A DNA stretch of 64,000 bases from Mesorhizobium hawassense (GCF_003289945.1 NZ_QMBP01000011.1:1-64000); one strand, 5' to 3'; positions 34,984 to 43,878 are shown, counted from the stretch's first letter. Numbers and translations: made by a program. Notes: generated from the letters alone by a model not told the origin.

Positions 34984-35184
34984 TTACTCTTGGCGGTCTC
35001 GCCTTTCATGAAATTTCAAGAAATACCCATACGCGATATCGATTAGAACAACGAACGCCGCCACATAGAAGAAATACTTCTGGTAGTGATTGTGTATGAA
35101 GTTAAATGCGCAAAACCACACAAAGGCGCTAGTGAACCAAATTATTGGGCGAGGACCAAATGATTTCCGAAAAAGCTGCAGCAT
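34984..35184 (-). CDS. Small two-helix membrane protein of atypical composition
   Basis: A 66-residue protein with two hydrophobic stretches rich in F, W and Y (WFTSAFVWFCAFNFI, then YFFYVAAFVVLIDIAYGYFL) and charged ends. I do not recognise the family. The gene and its flanks are markedly A+T-richer than the neighbours, which hints at transfer. The frame has no clear ribosome site. Function unknown. Confidence 0.5.
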   Translation of the reverse strand: MLQLFRKSFGPRPIIWFTSAFVWFCAFNFIHNHYQKYFFYVAAFVVLIDIAYGYFLKFHERRDRQE

Positions 35185-35298
35185 AGAGTCGCGCGCCTGC
35201 TGATCATTTCAGCCAAAGTTATCCTCGCATTTTTGGAATTGCAACGTAGTGTGACATAAGCGTCCCGGCTACCTGTGTCGCAATCGTTCCAGTTGCGC

Positions 35299-35871
35299 TT
35301 AGTTCTTCTTTTTGTTGAGGAAACTCCACGGCGAGTTGACCGGCAGGGTAACCGCATCCGGCACTGTGTCGACGGTCGCCACCTCGGCCTTGCGCACGGT
35401 ATAGCCCGATTCGACGACCGAGACGCCGTCGAGGATGAAGAGCTGGCTCTTCTCCATGCCGGGCTCCAGCACGCCGGTGACGGCGACCGGCTCATAGGCC
35501 TCTTTCATCTTGTAAGGACGCGCCGGCGTGACCAGCACGATCTGGTTCGGGGGCGGCGTCGGCATGTGGCTGCAGGCACCGGTCCACGGCACCAGCAGGA
35601 ACTGGTAGACGAGGTCGCCGTCGCGATCGACGGGTAGTGCATAGCCGGCTAATTGTATCGTCTTGTCCTGCAAGCTGAGCGACAGCGTCTCGCCGTGATC
35701 GGGCAGTTTTGCCGCGATCATCGGCAGGTTTGCGTCCTCGGCGACGGCTTGCGCGGCGGGGCGAAGATCCTTCCAGAAGATATGAGCCACGTCGGCCGCG
35801 GCATCGGCTCCGGTGGCCACGAGGAGGAGCGCTGCCGCCAGCGCCGCGCATGTTCTGAAACGCTTGTTCAT
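35299..35871 (-). CDS. DUF3299 secreted protein
   Basis: A 190-residue protein with a signal peptide (MNKRFRTCAALAAALLLVATGADA). It contains the DUF3299 hallmarks: the WKDLRPAA start, LAGYALPVD, and a SHMPTPPPNQIVLV segment where the family usually has a cysteine-rich CPPPPPN. The start at 35869-35871 has GGAG 5 bases upstream; the frame is open to 35934, but the signal peptide supports the later start. A periplasmic protein of unknown function. Confidence 0.85.
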   Translation of the reverse strand: MNKRFRTCAALAAALLLVATGADAAADVAHIFWKDLRPAAQAVAEDANLPMIAAKLPDHGETLSLSLQDKTIQLAGYALPVDRDGDLVYQFLLVPWTGACSHMPTPPPNQIVLVTPARPYKMKEAYEPVAVTGVLEPGMEKSQLFILDGVSVVESGYTVRKAEVATVDTVPDAVTLPVNSPWSFLNKKKN

Positions 35872-35930
35872 GGTCGCTCCATCCTCCGTCAGTCGATATG
35901 CGGAATCGAGTAAAAGCGTCGTGACCGATC

Positions 35931-36509
35931 TCACCGGCTCAGCCGCATCACATGGCGGCGCGAGCCGGCGGTGCCGACCTCATGGAAGCCGCGCGCGACG
36001 AACATGTCGCGAAAACCCATGAAGCGATAGCTCGGCGCCGTGTCGTCGACGGGATAGGCCTCGACGATGCGCGCGCCCTTGCCGAAGGCATGGCCGATCG
36101 CGGCATCGAGCAGGGCGGAAGCCAGCCCGCCGCCGCGCAGCGCCCTCGGCACATAGAAGCAGACGATCGACCATATGCCTGTCTCGCTGTCGTCCTGCTG
36201 CTTCGAGAGTTTCCGGTAGGTCTCGCGCGGCGCGACCGAGCACCAGCCGACTGACTTGCCGTCGAGCTCGGCGACGATGCCGACGGGGGTGCCGGCATCG
36301 ATGAGCGCGGTCATCATGCGCTTCTTCTCATCGTTCTGGACGTGCGCGCGGCTGGACTGGCGCCAGGCCATGCACCAGCAATATTTCGGCGCGCCTGGCT
36401 GCTCGAACAGATCTTCGAAATAGTCCCGTGTCTCTTGCGTCACCTCGACGAAGCGGATGCCGGCAAAGTCAGGTTTTTGCGGCTGCGAGCCTTGCGATCT
36501 GTTTGGCAT
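35931..36509 (-). CDS. GNAT-family N-acetyltransferase
   Basis: A 192-residue protein with the acetyl-CoA-binding fold: a GWCSVAPRETYRKLSKQ strand region, VCFYVPRALRGGGLASALLDAAIGHA with the R/GxxG pyrophosphate loop, and YPVDDTAPSYRFMGFRDMF. The substrate is unknown. Its ATG lies inside the 3' end of the AlkD-like gene (41 base overlap), so the two are probably co-transcribed and coupled. Confidence 0.87.
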   Translation of the reverse strand: MPNRSQGSQPQKPDFAGIRFVEVTQETRDYFEDLFEQPGAPKYCWCMAWRQSSRAHVQNDEKKRMMTALIDAGTPVGIVAELDGKSVGWCSVAPRETYRKLSKQQDDSETGIWSIVCFYVPRALRGGGLASALLDAAIGHAFGKGARIVEAYPVDDTAPSYRFMGFRDMFVARGFHEVGTAGSRRHVMRLSR

Positions 36510-37173
36510 CCGTCAGTTCCTTCACCGCATCCTTGCCGATCCAGCGCGCCGTCCTGTCGGACGATGCCGCCAGTTTTTCCGCCAGCGCAAGGGCAGGGGC
36601 GTGCAGGCTCATCGACCGCTTGCCGATCTGCCGCAGCGCCCAGTTCACCGCCTTGCGAACGAAATTGCGCGGGTCGCCGGCATGTTTCTCGATCAGCGGC
36701 AGGTAGGCAAGGAAGGTCGAGTCCGGCTCTTTCTTGAGGTGCACCGCGCTCCAAGCCAGCATGGCAAAGGCGGTGCGGCGGACGAATTCGCGTTCGTCTT
36801 CGGCAAATTCGTCGATCAGCTCACGCCAGAACGGTGTGTCGGCAAACAGGTCGGCAACGGTATCGACGATTTCCCAGCTGTCGAAATCGGCGGCCCAGCG
36901 CCGGCACTGGTCGATGTCGACCTTTTTCGGCTCGCCGGTGAAGGCGGCCATCAGACGCGCCTCGCGGACGCCGCTGTCCCAGAGCTGCAGCGACCGCTCG
37001 TGGTTCTTCTTCAGCTTGCGCGCGAGCGGCCGCAATTCGGAATTGCCGATGCCGAGCGCGCTCGCGGTGTTGATGCCGAAGCGCGCCATGCCCACCCGGT
37101 TGTCCTCCGTGCCGATCGAGTGCAGGTGAGCGACGATGTCGTCGGCGCTCCAGCTCGGATCGGGCAGGGGCAT
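36469..37173 (-). CDS. AlkD-like DNA alkylation repair protein
   Basis: A 234-residue all-helical HEAT-like-repeat protein of the AlkD family, which removes N3- and N7-alkylpurines from DNA. Features: RPLARKLKKNHERSLQLWDSG, SWEIVDTVADLF, EFVRRTAFAMLAW and RNFVRKAVNWALRQIGKR. It overlaps the acetyltransferase gene. Activity of this subgroup is inferred from the family. Confidence 0.87.
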   Translation of the reverse strand: MPLPDPSWSADDIVAHLHSIGTEDNRVGMARFGINTASALGIGNSELRPLARKLKKNHERSLQLWDSGVREARLMAAFTGEPKKVDIDQCRRWAADFDSWEIVDTVADLFADTPFWRELIDEFAEDEREFVRRTAFAMLAWSAVHLKKEPDSTFLAYLPLIEKHAGDPRNFVRKAVNWALRQIGKRSMSLHAPALALAEKLAASSDRTARWIGKDAVKELTDAKQIARLAAAKT

Positions 37174-37181
37174 CGCAGCGC

Positions 37182-38051
37182 CTAGCGTTCGAGGCGCGCG
37201 AGAAGTGAGGACGTGTCCCAGCGCTTGCCACCCATGTTCTGCACATCCTTGTAGAACTGGTCGACCAGTGCGGTCACCGGCAGCTTGGCGCCGTTGCGGT
37301 TGGCCTCGGCCAGGCAGATGCCGAGGTCCTTACGCATCCAGTCGACGGCAAAGCCGAAATCATATTTGCCGGCATTCATCGTCTTGTGGCGGTTTTCCAT
37401 CTGCCAGGAGCCGGCGGCGCCCTTGGAGATCACCTCGATCACCTTTTCGATGTCGAGGCCGGCCTTCTTGCCGAAATGGATGCCTTCGGCCAGCCCCTGG
37501 ACGAGGCCGGCGATGGCGATCTGGTTGATCATCTTCGTCAGCTGACCGGCGCCGGCCGACCCCATCAGGCCGACCATCCGGGCATAGGCGTCGATGACCG
37601 GCTTCGCCTTGTCGAAGGCGGCCTGATCGCCGCCGACCATGACGGTCAGCACGCCGTTCTCGGCGCCGGCCTGGCCGCCGGAGACCGGCGCGTCGAGGAA
37701 GGAGAAGCCGGCCTTGCGCGCCGCTTCGTCGAGCTCGCGCGCGACCTCGGCCGAGGCGGTGGTGTTGTCGATGAAGATGGCGCCCTTCTCCATCGCGGCG
37801 AAGGCGCCGTTCGCGCCGGTCGTCACCGAGCGCAGATCATCGTCATTGCCGACACAGGAGAAGACGAAGTCCTTGCCCTGGGCGGCTTCGGCCGGCGTCG
37901 ACGCCAGGCTGCCGCCATGCTGGGCCACCCACTGCTCGGCCTTTGCCTTGGTGCGGTTGTAGACGGTGACGTCGTGGCCGCCCTTGTTCCTGAGATGCCC
38001 GGCCATCGGGTAGCCCATGACGCCAAGACCGAGAAATGCAACCGATGCCAT
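37182..38051 (-). CDS. Beta-hydroxyacid dehydrogenase (3-hydroxyisobutyrate dehydrogenase family)
   Basis: A 289-residue oxidoreductase from the ATG at 38049-38051. It has an N-terminal Rossmann fold (VAFLGLGVMGYPMAGHL), a substrate-binding FLDAPVSGGQAGAENG, a catalytic-region AGQLTKMINQIAI with the conserved lysine, and a late KDLGICLAEA. It reduces or oxidises a beta-hydroxy acid such as 3-hydroxyisobutyrate, tartronate semialdehyde or glyoxylate with NAD(P)H. It lies 9 bases from the AlkD-like gene and downstream of the ABC transporter genes. Confidence 0.9.
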   Translation of the reverse strand: MASVAFLGLGVMGYPMAGHLRNKGGHDVTVYNRTKAKAEQWVAQHGGSLASTPAEAAQGKDFVFSCVGNDDDLRSVTTGANGAFAAMEKGAIFIDNTTASAEVARELDEAARKAGFSFLDAPVSGGQAGAENGVLTVMVGGDQAAFDKAKPVIDAYARMVGLMGSAGAGQLTKMINQIAIAGLVQGLAEGIHFGKKAGLDIEKVIEVISKGAAGSWQMENRHKTMNAGKYDFGFAVDWMRKDLGICLAEANRNGAKLPVTALVDQFYKDVQNMGGKRWDTSSLLARLER

Positions 38052-38164
38052 AAGACTGCCTTCCAACAAAACAGAGATTTCAGTGCCGGAACGTCTAGGC
38101 CATGCAGCGAATTCGTCAAGGCGCGGCAAGCCGCATCGACTGGCACAGGCCTTGGACGTTTAAT

Positions 38165-38989
38165 CTAGCGATGCAGATGGACGGTGATCCGGCGCTCGAT
38201 CCATTCGACGCCGTGACGCAGGATCTCGACCATAACCAGATAGACGATCGCCACCCAGATATAGGCCTGGATGTCGAACGACTTTGCATATGCGAGCTTG
38301 GCGTTGCCCATCAGGTCGTAGACGGTGATGATCGCGACGATCGCCGACGCCTTGATCATCAGGATGAGCTCGTTGCCATAGGGCCTGAGCGCGACGATGA
38401 TCGCCTGCGGCAGCACCACTTTGCGCAGCGTCTGCAATCGGTGCAGGCCGAGCGAGGCAGCACCCTCCCATTGGCCGCGCGGCACGCTCTCGATGGCGCC
38501 GCGCAGGATTTCGGCCTGATAGGCGGCGGTGTTGAGCGAGAAGGCGAAGACACCGCAATAGAAGGCTTCGCGGAAGAACCACCACAGCCCGACCGTTTCC
38601 AGCTCGGGCCGGAACGAGCCGATGCCGTAATACACCAGGTAGGTCTGCACCAGCAGCGGCGTGCCACGGAAGAAATAGACATAGCAATAGGCGAGCCCGG
38701 ACAGGAGCCGGTTCTTCGACATGCGGCCATAGGCGACCGGCAGCGAGAAGATGGCGCCGAGGACCATTGAAATGCTCACCAGCGACAGTGTGGTTCCCAG
38801 GCCCTGCAGATAGGCTGGGGCGTATCTGGCGAAGAACTCGGCGTTCCATGCATAGACCAGATAGGCGACGATGCCGGCGCCGAACAGCACCCAGATGCCG
38901 ACTAGCGCGTAGCCGAGGATGCGGGCGCGCGGCCAGCCGCGCCCTTGCGGTGGCGGCTTGTCGATGGCGATCGCCTGGCTGACGCTCAT
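38165..38989 (-). CDS. Polar amino-acid ABC transporter permease (HisM type)
   Basis: A 274-residue permease with about five to six membrane helices and the EAA loop (AASLGLHRLQTLRKVVLPQAI). N-terminal IAYLV/YLQGLGTTL segments and YFFRGTPLLVQ are typical of the HisM/GlnP group. The start at 38987-38989 overlaps the stop of the partner permease by four bases (ATGA). It forms the membrane channel together with the HisQ-like partner. No ATP-binding subunit gene is seen in this window. Confidence 0.92.
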   Translation of the reverse strand: MSVSQAIAIDKPPPQGRGWPRARILGYALVGIWVLFGAGIVAYLVYAWNAEFFARYAPAYLQGLGTTLSLVSISMVLGAIFSLPVAYGRMSKNRLLSGLAYCYVYFFRGTPLLVQTYLVYYGIGSFRPELETVGLWWFFREAFYCGVFAFSLNTAAYQAEILRGAIESVPRGQWEGAASLGLHRLQTLRKVVLPQAIIVALRPYGNELILMIKASAIVAIITVYDLMGNAKLAYAKSFDIQAYIWVAIVYLVMVEILRHGVEWIERRITVHLHR

Positions 38990-39702
38990 CGCGCTTCCCT
39001 CCGTCCGAGGTGGCGCAGGATGTAGCTCGTGGCGATCGACGACAGGATGGCCAGCGCCAGGAAGATCAGCGCCGCGACGCTGTAGAACAGGAAGGAATGC
39101 TTGGTGACGCGCGCCGCGACGCCGGACTGGCGCAAGGTCTCCGCCAGATTGACCACCGAGACCAGCGAGGTGTCCTTGAGCAGGCTCAGCCAGCAATTCT
39201 CCAGGCCGGGAAATGCGATGCGGATCAGCTGCGGCAGGATGATCAGCCGCATCGTCTGCCATTTCGACAGGCCAATGGCGTAACCGCCTTCGTACTGGCC
39301 TTTCGGAATGGCGCGGAACGCCGAGAGGAAGACCTCGCTGGCGTAGGAGGAGAAGATCAGCGACAGCACGATCATGCCGGCTATGAAGCTGTTGACGTCG
39401 ATGGTGGCATTCGGATTGAAGAGACGCACGATATATTGCAGCAGAAGCGGCATGCCGAAGAAGAACAGGAACAGCGTCACCAGTTCCGGCAGGCCGCGAA
39501 AGACCGTGGTGTAAATGTTGGCGGCGAGCCGCAGCGAAGGTTCTTCATGCTGCTTGGCGAAGGCGACGAAGAATCCGATCGTCAGGCCGATCGGCAGTGT
39601 GGCGAGCGCCAGCACGATGGTGACCAGAACGCCAGACGCAATGTCGTCACTCCAGCCATCCGGTCCCCAGCTGAGAAGTGTCCAAATGCTTTGGGCCGGC
39701 AT
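38986..39702 (-). CDS. Polar amino-acid ABC transporter permease (HisQ type)
   Basis: A 238-residue permease. GVLVTIVLALATLPIG and YTTVFRGLPELV begin the membrane region. The EAA loop appears as GLSKWQTMRLIILPQLIR, and the end is basic. It pairs with the HisM-like permease downstream. It follows the periplasmic binding protein gene after 78 bases that contain a strong hairpin. Confidence 0.92.
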   Translation of the reverse strand: MPAQSIWTLLSWGPDGWSDDIASGVLVTIVLALATLPIGLTIGFFVAFAKQHEEPSLRLAANIYTTVFRGLPELVTLFLFFFGMPLLLQYIVRLFNPNATIDVNSFIAGMIVLSLIFSSYASEVFLSAFRAIPKGQYEGGYAIGLSKWQTMRLIILPQLIRIAFPGLENCWLSLLKDTSLVSVVNLAETLRQSGVAARVTKHSFLFYSVAALIFLALAILSSIATSYILRHLGRREAR

Positions 39703-39741
39703 TGACGGGTCGTGTCTCCGTGGCGATCCCGGAAGGATTTA

Positions 39742-39768
39742 GGGACGGCGAGGGGTTCCTCGCCGCCC
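39742..39768 (-). other. Intercistronic hairpin between binding-protein and permease genes
   Basis: GGGACGGCGAGG (39742-39753) and CCTCGCCGCCC (39758-39768) form an 11-bp stem with one bulged A and a four-base loop. It lies between the binding-protein stop and the permease start. Such hairpins usually protect the upstream mRNA and lower downstream expression, giving more binding protein than permease. Confidence 0.6.
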
Positions 39769-39780
39769 TTGGCTCATCGA

Positions 39781-40566
39781 TCAGGATTCGGCGCCGTAGA
39801 CGTCGAACTTGAAGTACTTGTCGTTGATTTCCTTGTACTTTCCGTTCTTGCGGATGGCGTCGATCGCGTCATTCAGCTTGTTGACCAGATCGGTCTCGCC
39901 CTTGCGCACGGCAATGCCCGCGCCCGGTCCGAAGATCTCGACCGGCTGCGGCGAAGGCTGGCCGAGGATCTTGCAGCAGGCGCCGTCAGGCGAATCCAGC
40001 CACTGCTGCAGCACGACGATGTCGTCCTCGATGGCGTCGAGGCGGCCATTGGCGAGGTCGGCCTGTTCCTCGGGGCTGCTCGGATAGCCCTTGATCGTGC
40101 TGTCCGTGTAGGTCTTCGACGCATAATTGTAGTGCGTGGTCGTGGTGGCGACGCCGATGTTCTTGCCGGCGAGGTCCTCCTTGGTCACGCCCTTGAGCGG
40201 CGAATCCTTCGGCACGGCGATGGCCGACGGGGTGTTGTAGTATTTGTGGCTGAAGTCGACCTTCTGGGCCCGCTCGGGCGTGATCGACATCGAGGCGACG
40301 ATGGCGTCGAACTTGCCGGCCTGGAGCGCCGGGATGATGCCGTCCCAATCCTGCGCGACGAAGGTGCACTTCACCTTCATTTCGTCGCAGAGAGCCTTGG
40401 CGATGTCGATGTCGAAGCCGACCAGCTGGCCGTCCGAAGTCAGGTTGTTGAAGGGCGGGTACGCGCCTTCGGTGCCGATCCTCAGGGTCTTTTCCTGTGC
40501 CTGGGCGACGCCAAGTGTCAGCAGCGCGGCCGAAGCGGCAAGCGCGATACGCAGTGCAATACGCAT
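39781..40566 (-). CDS. Periplasmic polar amino-acid-binding protein of an ABC transporter
   Basis: A 261-residue binding protein. A signal peptide (LRIALAASAALLTLGVAQAQ) is followed by the SBP family 3 signature (LRIGTEGAYPPFNNL, then LVGFDIDIAKALCDEM). CTFVAQDWDGIIPALQAGKFDAIVASM and a C-terminal VDKLND-like segment (LVNKLNDAIDAIRKNGKYKEI) are typical of lysine/arginine/ornithine/histidine binders. It is first in the transporter operon. The ligand cannot be fixed from sequence. Confidence 0.92.
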   Translation of the reverse strand: MRIALRIALAASAALLTLGVAQAQEKTLRIGTEGAYPPFNNLTSDGQLVGFDIDIAKALCDEMKVKCTFVAQDWDGIIPALQAGKFDAIVASMSITPERAQKVDFSHKYYNTPSAIAVPKDSPLKGVTKEDLAGKNIGVATTTTHYNYASKTYTDSTIKGYPSSPEEQADLANGRLDAIEDDIVVLQQWLDSPDGACCKILGQPSPQPVEIFGPGAGIAVRKGETDLVNKLNDAIDAIRKNGKYKEINDKYFKFDVYGAES

Positions 40567-40719
40567 GATGATCCTCTCATAGTGTCATGGCCGCTGTCCC
40601 GTGCGGCTCTTTGTGGGTGGTCGTTTCTTGACCGCCCGCTGGGGTGGATACTCCCACTCTTTGCGAGAAAAAAGCAACCGCAAATCAACGGCAAACGACA
40701 ATCGCCATCTGCCGTAGCG

Positions 40720-41235
40720 TTACTTGGTTTGAGCGACGAGACCGGTAATCTGCTCGACAAAGTCGGCTATGGATTTGGTATCGTTGAGATCGAAAACCGG
40801 CAGCTTTTCGCCTTCGATCGCGAAGTCGGCGGCGACCGCGACGATGTTCGGATCGTTGACCGAAAGCGGTGTCCGGTCCCTGGCCTCGAGCCGCCTTGCC
40901 TCGATCTTCTTATGCGCCTCGCGCTTGTAGCCTTCGACCAGCACGATGTCCGCTGGCGCCAGCCGCGCCAGGATATCGTCCAGCGTCGGCTCATTCTCGC
41001 CCCGCAATTCGTGCATCAGCGCCCAGCGCCGGCCGGAGACGATCGCGACCTCCGTCGCGCCGGCCTGGCGGTGGCGGAAGCTATCGGCGCCCGGCTTGTC
41101 GATGTCGAAGTCATGATGGGCATGCTTCACCGTCGAAACCGTCCAGCCGCGCGTCACCAGTTCGGTGACCAGCTTTTCGGTCAAAGTCGTCTTGCCGGAG
41201 TTCTTCCAGCCGGTGATGCCGAATACGCGTCTCAT
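40720..41235 (-). CDS. mobB: Molybdopterin-guanine dinucleotide biosynthesis protein MobB
   Basis: A 171-residue P-loop GTPase (GITGWKNSGKTTLTEKL, Walker A at about 9-16) with TVKHAHHDFDIDKPGADS, the switch-like segment typical of MobB. It helps MobA attach GMP to molybdopterin for enzymes using the bis-MGD cofactor. Its ATG overlaps the mobA stop by four bases. The frame is open further upstream, but that part is the mobA region. Confidence 0.93.
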   Translation of the reverse strand: MRRVFGITGWKNSGKTTLTEKLVTELVTRGWTVSTVKHAHHDFDIDKPGADSFRHRQAGATEVAIVSGRRWALMHELRGENEPTLDDILARLAPADIVLVEGYKREAHKKIEARRLEARDRTPLSVNDPNIVAVAADFAIEGEKLPVFDLNDTKSIADFVEQITGLVAQTK

Positions 41236-41864
41236 TGCCGAAGGCTTTGCAACAGTCGCTCCGCCGCCGCAAGGTCGTCCGGCGTGTTGATGTTGAAGAA
41301 CGGGTCGATCTTCTGGCCGTCCGCCTCGATCATTGGGAACTCGACCTGGATAAAACCGTGGCGCTCCATGAAGGCGGAGACCCGCCGGTTGTCCTCGTCG
41401 ACCAGGAAATGGCGCAAGGCGTCGCGCAGGCCGAGCGGCCAGAGCGCGAAGGTGGGGTGCCATCTGCCGTCAGAACTGGCGACGGCGATCGCGCTTGACC
41501 GATCGTGGGTTGCGGCCGTCAGGCGCTCGACGAGGTTGTCGGGGAAGAACGGGGTGTCGCCGGCGGCGCTTATCAGCCACCGGCAGCCCCTTTGACCGGA
41601 TGCCCATTCGAGACCGGCGAGAATGCCTGCCAGCGGGCCGGCATAGCCCGGCACCGTGTCTTCGATCACCGGCAGGCGCATGGCGGCAAATCGCGCGGGA
41701 TCGCCGTTCGCATTGAGCCCCAGGGTTGCGACCTGCGGCCTCAGTCGCGCGGCGACGTGATCGATAAGCCTGGCTTTACCCAATGAAAGCAGAGGCTTGT
41801 CGCCACCGCCCATCCGGCGCGACTGGCCGCCGGCCAGAATGATCCCCGCAACGCTTCGGTCCAT
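41232..41864 (-). CDS. mobA: Molybdenum cofactor guanylyltransferase MobA
   Basis: A 210-residue nucleotidyltransferase with the MobA signature LAGGQSRRMGGGDKPLL, then PVIEDTVPGYAGPLAGILAGLEW, SAAGDTPFFP (the metal-binding aspartate region) and FFNINTPDDLAAAE. It transfers GMP from GTP to molybdopterin. Operon order: permease-like gene, mobA, mobB. moaA lies 2 kb away, so the region serves molybdenum cofactor synthesis. Confidence 0.93.
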   Translation of the reverse strand: MDRSVAGIILAGGQSRRMGGGDKPLLSLGKARLIDHVAARLRPQVATLGLNANGDPARFAAMRLPVIEDTVPGYAGPLAGILAGLEWASGQRGCRWLISAAGDTPFFPDNLVERLTAATHDRSSAIAVASSDGRWHPTFALWPLGLRDALRHFLVDEDNRRVSAFMERHGFIQVEFPMIEADGQKIDPFFNINTPDDLAAAERLLQSLRQ

Positions 41865-41869
41865 CGCGC

Positions 41870-42790
41870 CTATATGCCGTCCGGCGCCATGTCGGGTCCA
41901 GCGCTTTCGGCGGCCGGTTGCCGCCGTCCGACGACGCGTTCGCGGTAGAGCGCATAGAGGCCGGAGCCGATGATGATGGCGGCGCCGACGATCATCGGCA
42001 GATCGGGGATGTCGCCGAAAATGACGAGGCCGAGCAGAATCGACCACAGCAGCGCGGTGTAGCGGAACGGCGCGATGAAGGAGATGTCGCCCGAGCGCAT
42101 CGCCATGATGATGAACTGATAGCCGATCAGCACCAGCACAGCAGCCAGCGCCAACAGCGCGGTCGCCTTGCCGCTCATCGGCGTCCAGCCGCCCATTGGC
42201 GACAACAGCAGCGCGCCGAGGACCGTCATGGCGAGCGCGGTTGCGGTCGAGACCAGCATGGTGGGGATCGCCTGCGGGATGCGCTTGGTGGCAAGGTCGC
42301 GCACCGCGCAGCAGACGACGCTGGTTAAGGCCAGCAGCGAATAGACGCTGAAGCCCTCGAAGCCCGGCCGCACGATGATCATCACGCCGGCGAAGCCGAC
42401 GGCAATGGCGAGCCAGCGCCGCCAGCCGACGCCTTCGCCGAAGAACAGAGCCGCGCCCATGGTCACCGCCAGCGGCAGAGCCTGCAGCACGGCGGAGACG
42501 TTGGCAATCGGCAGATGCGCGAGGGCGATCAGGAACGATACGGTGGCGCCGGCTTCGCCCGCCACGCGCGTCGCCACCATCGGCTGCAGCATGGCGCCGG
42601 GATTGGCCAGCGCGCCGCGCCGCCAGGCCAGCAGGCCGACGAAGAGCGATGCGAAGGCGCCGCGCACCAGCATGACCTGCGCCATGTTCATCGATTCGGA
42701 AGAGAATTTGGTGATCGCGTCATTCAAGGTGAAGCCGACCATGGCCACGATCATGAACAGCGCGCCGCGCAGATTTGGCGAGAGAGGCAA
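41870..42790 (-). CDS. EamA/DMT-family transporter
   Basis: A 10-helix permease of about 306 residues with two EamA repeats; family features LVRGAFASLFVGLLAWRRG and WRRWLAIAVGFAGVMIIVRPG. The frame is open to an ATG at 42961, but the terminator of the upstream gene lies at 42851-42881, inside that extension, so I chose the TTG at 42788-42790. That codon has GGAAACG 6 bases upstream; another TTG at 42847 is possible. The substrate is unknown. The stop lies 5 bases before the mobA start, so it is in the mobA-mobB operon. Confidence 0.85.
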   Translation of the reverse strand: MPLSPNLRGALFMIVAMVGFTLNDAITKFSSESMNMAQVMLVRGAFASLFVGLLAWRRGALANPGAMLQPMVATRVAGEAGATVSFLIALAHLPIANVSAVLQALPLAVTMGAALFFGEGVGWRRWLAIAVGFAGVMIIVRPGFEGFSVYSLLALTSVVCCAVRDLATKRIPQAIPTMLVSTATALAMTVLGALLLSPMGGWTPMSGKATALLALAAVLVLIGYQFIIMAMRSGDISFIAPFRYTALLWSILLGLVIFGDIPDLPMIVGAAIIIGSGLYALYRERVVGRRQPAAESAGPDMAPDGI

Positions 42791-42850
42791 AGGCGTTTCC
42801 GGATTCTTTTCTTGATCAAGCCGTAGCAGGCGACCGGCAAACAGCAACGC

Positions 42851-42881
42851 TAAAGAAATAGGCCACGGATTTTCCGTGGCC
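42851..42881 (-). terminator. Rho-independent terminator of the small secreted protein gene
   Basis: On the minus strand GGCCACGGA-AAA-TCCGTGGCC forms a perfect 9-bp stem (42861-42881) followed by TATTTCTTTA (42851-42860). It ends the transcript of the gene at 42912-43271 and decides against the long start of the EamA gene. Confidence 0.85.
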
Positions 42882-42911
42882 CATTTGTCGTTCGACCGGT
42901 GTTTTTCAGAA

Positions 42912-43271
42912 TTATTTTTTTGGTGTAAGCGTCTCGGTGCCGTTGCCGTTCTTGCCGGCAATGGTCCACAGTCCGTTCAGCGTGCCGTCTTCCTGCACTT
43001 TGTAGACGACAAGGCCGATCTCCTTGCCCATCGCGTAGCCGGCGGAGAAGGCATCGTCGTTACGCATGCAGATACCGTCCGAGCTCGAGCCCCCGGTTTC
43101 CCAGTGGATCGTGCAGGTCGTGTCGCTGGTCAGCGTGATTGTCGCTTCGCCATCATATTTCGAGCCGTCGAAGTTGGTGCCGGCGACGGTGTAGGTGCCC
43201 CCGATCGATTGAGCCGCCGCCGGCAAGGCAGCAACCCCAAGCATTGCAAGTGAAAGCATGATTGTGCGCAT
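42912..43271 (-). CDS. Small secreted protein of unknown function
   Basis: A 119-residue protein with a signal peptide (MRTIMLSLAMLGVAALPAAAQ). The mature part has the pattern GGTYTVAGTNFDGSKYDGEA, TCTIHWETG, DGICMRNDDAFSAGYAMG and GLVVYKVQEDGTLNGLWTIA. From memory, similar rhizobial and Brucella proteins are annotated as fibronectin-binding-like, but the name has little support. Its terminator is strong. Function unknown. Confidence 0.75.
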   Translation of the reverse strand: MRTIMLSLAMLGVAALPAAAQSIGGTYTVAGTNFDGSKYDGEATITLTSDTTCTIHWETGGSSSDGICMRNDDAFSAGYAMGKEIGLVVYKVQEDGTLNGLWTIAGKNGNGTETLTPKK

Positions 43272-43383
43272 GGCACTCCCCCTAGAGCGAAAACCGCGTA
43301 GGGAAGCTAGGCCCGAAAAGGCTCGCGGTAAATCGGGCGGACGGTAGCGCGAGCGCTTTATTTTCTAGCGTGGCGAGGCTGCC

Positions 43384-43878
43384 TCAAGGGCCGCGCAGGC
43401 TCTTGGCGATGGCGCCGACCAGTGGATCGTATTTCGTCTTGAGCGAGGGAGGATATTCGATGAAAACGGTGCGGATGACGCCATCCTTGCCGAACAGGCG
43501 GCGCTCATAAAAGATCTTGCCGTCCCTGGTGCCGGACAGAACCGCCCAGTTCTTGCCCGTCTTGCTGTAGGTGACCTTGTAGCCGGCTTCGGTGCTCGTT
43601 TTTTCCTCGTCGACGAAACTCCGTGGCGTTTCGTCGTCGACATTGTTGATGCCGGAACAGGTCAGCTCGGCGCCGTCGGCGCTGAGCCATTGCTGGCCGT
43701 CACCGTTTTCCGGCTCCGGCAGAGGGTCACTGAAGATTTCATCGGGGAATGTGCAGGACTGGCCGAACCGTGCATTCACGTAAGTGAACGGCTTAGCGGT
43801 TGCCGTCGACGTCGTGATTGCCGACAGGGACAGAATAGCCGCCACTGACAGCCGGCCGATGTGCTGAAGACGTTGCAT
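43384..43878 (-). CDS. Secreted protein of unknown function
   Basis: A 164-residue protein from the ATG at 43876-43878, where a signal peptide begins (LSVAAILSLSAITTSTATA). The frame is open to 43911, but the longer form has no signal benefit. The mature part has two cysteines (SCTFPDE and LTCSGI) and a KVTYSKTGKNWAVLSG middle. No family recognised. A periplasmic or secreted location is likely. Confidence 0.65.
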   Translation of the reverse strand: MQRLQHIGRLSVAAILSLSAITTSTATAKPFTYVNARFGQSCTFPDEIFSDPLPEPENGDGQQWLSADGAELTCSGINNVDDETPRSFVDEEKTSTEAGYKVTYSKTGKNWAVLSGTRDGKIFYERRLFGKDGVIRTVFIEYPPSLKTKYDPLVGAIAKSLRGP

